Positions 4,774-6,300 of a stretch of DNA of 6,300 nucleotides are shown here, in pieces. Each line of letters begins with the position of its first letter. The stretch's first letter is position 1. The DNA comes from Desulfocapsa sulfexigens (GTDB lineage: Bacteria > Desulfobacterota > Desulfobulbia > Desulfobulbales > Desulfocapsaceae): contig DQVD01000285.1 in NCBI GenBank assembly GCA_015661935.1, positions 1-6,300 on the forward strand, given 5' to 3'. Both the position numbers and the translations under genes were made by a program. The notes under the pieces were generated by a model. That model had not been told where the DNA came from. It made no database searches and was given only the letters and a program-made list of their open reading frames with translations.

Positions 4774-5428
4774 CATTCCCCGTGAGAAGCATCCCGTGCT
4801 CAAGCATCAGGGTATGATGTGCCAGACGCCTGATCTGTGAAAGATAATGGGTTGCCATGATAATTGATGTCCGATTTTCTCTGTTGAGCCTCTCCAGAAT
4901 ATCCATGATAATTTTCTGATTTTCCTCATCAACATTTGCAGTGGGTTCATCACAGAGCAGCACCTCAGGAGCAATGGCCAGAGCCCGGGCCATTGCAACA
5001 CGCTTGCTTTCGCCACCGGATAGCTTATGGGCATCAGCCAATCGAAACGCCTGCATGCCCACAAGTTCCAGAACCTCTTCCACTCGCATTTCGCGTTGCT
5101 TTCTTGATATCCCCCGAACCTTCAACCCAAACTCAACATTCTTCCAGACAGGCCCGGTAAAAAGAATGGGATACTGGTCAACAAGAACCACCCGCCGCCG
5201 CAAATCCAGAAGATGCTGCCTGCGATACACCACATTCCTGCCGCAAAACTGCAGATTTCCAGATGTAGGTTGAACAAGAAACGCCAGAAGGTTCAAAAGC
5301 GTTGTCTTTCCGGCACCATTTGCTCCAATAAGCGCATAAATCTTATGCCTCTCAATTGCAAAATCCGTAAGATTAAGAACCTTACACCCCTTAAATTCCT
5401 TTATTAGAGTGTCTGCCTTATAGAGCAT
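4769..5428 (-). CDS. tupC: ABC transporter ATP-binding protein, tungstate (TupC)-type
   Basis: This is the cytoplasmic ATPase that powers the adjacent permease. The 219 residues contain the full nucleotide-binding set: Walker A GANGAGKT (35-42), Q-loop Q85, signature LSGGE (136-140) followed by SKRVAMARALA, Walker B VLLCDE (156-161), D-loop NVD (165-167) and the switch histidine H194. The short length, with no C-terminal regulatory domain, fits tungstate/phosphate-type ATPases and differs from ModC, which carries a molybdate-binding MOP domain. The ATG overlaps the end of the upstream permease gene by 11 bases, so translation is probably coupled. The TGA stop lies in the MITE target duplication. 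Tungstate is the likeliest substrate from the partner's type; molybdate or another oxyanion cannot be excluded. Confidence 0.88.
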   Translation of the reverse strand: MLYKADTLIKEFKGCKVLNLTDFAIERHKIYALIGANGAGKTTLLNLLAFLVQPTSGNLQFCGRNVVYRRQHLLDLRRRVVLVDQYPILFTGPVWKNVEFGLKVRGISRKQREMRVEEVLELVGMQAFRLADAHKLSGGESKRVAMARALAIAPEVLLCDEPTANVDEENQKIIMDILERLNRENRTSIIMATHYLSQIRRLAHHTLMLEHGMLLTGND

Positions 5429-6122
5429 CTATCCCGGCCCTTCCCTGAAAAAAATGAAACAACATATTTATTCCAAAGGCAATTGTCATCAAAGTGAGTC
5501 CGAGAGCCACGGCTAAAACAAACTCCCCCTTATCATATTCAAGTGCCATGGCAGTTGTCATGGTACGGGTAAAGCCCCTGGCATTGCCGCCAAGCATCAT
5601 ACTGATCCCTACTTCGGCAATCACCCGGCCAAAAGAAGCAATTACCGCCGCACCAATCCCATATCGAGCCTCTTTTATAATCACCCATGCCATCTGCAGC
5701 TGTGTTGCTCCTAGAGTCAGGGCAGTATTCCGATAGCGCTTGTCAATTCTGCTGATTGCTGCAATGGTCAATGATGTGACAAGAGGAATAATCAGGATTA
5801 CCTGACCGATAATAATGGCCTTCTGGGTATAAAGCAGCTCCAATGGCCCAAATAAACCGCGCCTTGAAATAAAGGAATAGACGAGTAGCCCGATGACAAC
5901 CGTGGGCAATGCCAGCAAGGTATTCAAACATGTCAAAAGTAGTCGTTTTCCATAAAAACTGGAATAGGCAATCATAAATCCACAGGGAATCCCGGCGAGT
6001 GATGCAATCAGCGTGGAAATTGTGCTGACCTTGAGCGATACTCCGACAATATCCAGCAACTCAGGATCTCCGGCAAGCAACAGTAAAAAAGCAGATTCCA
6101 AACTATCGAAAAGAAGATCCAT
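5418..6122 (-). CDS. tupB: ABC transporter permease, tungstate (TupB)-type
   Basis: This inner-membrane permease of an oxyanion importer is of the TupB/ModB group. The 234 residues show about five transmembrane segments (roughly 25-52, 63-85, 101-125, 152-175 and 201-224). The cytoplasmic EAA-type loop that contacts the ATPase is at about 131-171, with TALTLGAT (133-140) and a following GRVIAEVG (165-172). The start MDLLFDSLESAFLLLLAGDPELLDIV and the phrase MMLGGNARGFTRTMTTAMALE resemble TupB permeases. Tungsten uptake would serve tungsto-enzymes such as formate dehydrogenases or aldehyde oxidoreductases in an anaerobe (inference). The ATG has no strong Shine-Dalgarno sequence. The binding protein TupA is not in the window; it is expected beyond the right edge, as tupA normally precedes tupB. 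Confidence 0.88.
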   Translation of the reverse strand: MDLLFDSLESAFLLLLAGDPELLDIVGVSLKVSTISTLIASLAGIPCGFMIAYSSFYGKRLLLTCLNTLLALPTVVIGLLVYSFISRRGLFGPLELLYTQKAIIIGQVILIIPLVTSLTIAAISRIDKRYRNTALTLGATQLQMAWVIIKEARYGIGAAVIASFGRVIAEVGISMMLGGNARGFTRTMTTAMALEYDKGEFVLAVALGLTLMTIAFGINMLFHFFQGRAGIDAL

Positions 6123-6131
6123 TAGGTAGTA

Positions 6132-6160
6132 ACTAAGAGTAATTATTTAGGGGGTGTCAA
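6132..6160 (-). promoter_or_regulatory. weak candidate promoter for tupBC
   Basis: A perfect -35 box TTGACA is read on the minus strand at 6160-6155, 33 bases before the tupB start codon. The -10 region at 17-base spacing (CTTAGT, 6137-6132) is a poor match. It might be an activator-dependent or internal promoter if tupA lies upstream. Confidence 0.22.
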
Positions 6161-6223
6161 TAAATAACATGGCTGATACTGCGCTTGGGTTTGTGTTATA
6201 TTTAAACGCTGCGATTGAAGAAA

Positions 6224-6253
6224 GCCGCAGGCGTAGCTGGCTCCGCCTGCGGC
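6224..6253. terminator. GC-rich hairpin upstream of tupB (possible terminator or REP-like)
   Basis: GCCGCAGGCG (6224-6233) and CGCCTGCGGC (6244-6253) form a perfect 10-bp stem with a 10-base loop; GAAA/TTTC flanks could extend it past one bulged base. On the minus strand the stem is followed by TTTCTTC, a weak T run, so it could terminate or attenuate a gene lying to the right, such as tupA, before tupB. The rest of 6123-6300 contains no gene I can support. Confidence 0.45.
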
Positions 6254-6300
6254 ATTTCTGATTGAGCAACATTTAAAGATGACACGAAGACAAGATGCAG

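Noticed and set aside
6170..6262. 30-codon plus-strand frame beginning MADTALGF and running through the GC hairpin
   Set aside because: The Arg-rich end is simply the hairpin translated, the GGGGG upstream is too far for a good ribosome site, and no family is recognised.

Overview
The window looks like a chromosomal segment of a Gram-negative, probably anaerobic bacterium. The likeliest group is a sulfate- or sulfur-metabolising Desulfobacterota (Desulfobulbales-like). This rests on moderate GC content, an FmdB-type zinc ribbon, a tungstate-type ABC transporter, a family 4 Fe-S uracil-DNA glycosylase and the protein sequence style. The assignment is inference; there is no rRNA or other direct taxonomic marker here. 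Most of the window is compact housekeeping DNA, with genes on both strands in convergent and divergent pairs.

Layout from left to right. Positions 1-269 hold no intact gene: a possible decayed transposase tail reads leftward off the edge, followed by a CCTTCAG heptamer array that runs into the 3' end of the next gene. Then come a family 4-like uracil-DNA glycosylase (minus), a divergent spacer with a promoter and a long leader hairpin, and a small FmdB zinc-ribbon gene (plus). This gene converges, across a strong intrinsic terminator, on an FtsB/DivIC-like division protein (minus). A DUF523/TudS-like Fe-S protein (plus) is divergent from ftsB and ends 6 bp from the end of a divergent TatC homologue (minus). 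After a 265-bp divergent spacer lies serS (plus). serS converges on a two-gene minus-strand operon for an ABC permease (TupB-like) and its ATPase (TupC-like), which overlap by 11 bp. The substrate-binding partner (TupA) would be expected to the right of the window.

The most notable element is a 157-bp non-autonomous mobile element (MITE) between serS and tupC. It has 12-bp perfect terminal inverted repeats (GTAAATATTCGG, extendable imperfectly to 22 bp), an 8-bp target duplication (GGTTCAGT) and a large internal hairpin. The GTAA...TTAC ends and 8-bp duplication match what is known of the IS66 family. Removing the element and one duplication copy leaves the two convergent stop codons only 4 bp apart. 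The right target duplication now contains the tupC stop codon.

Other points of interest are a TatC homologue that lacks the usual twin-arginine-recognition residues and has no good start codon, a UDG with a degenerate motif A, an FtsB whose lysine-rich tail is encoded by the antisense of a terminator, and heptamer repeats at two loci. I did not find a clearly new multi-gene system. The MITE and the divergent TatC are the best leads.
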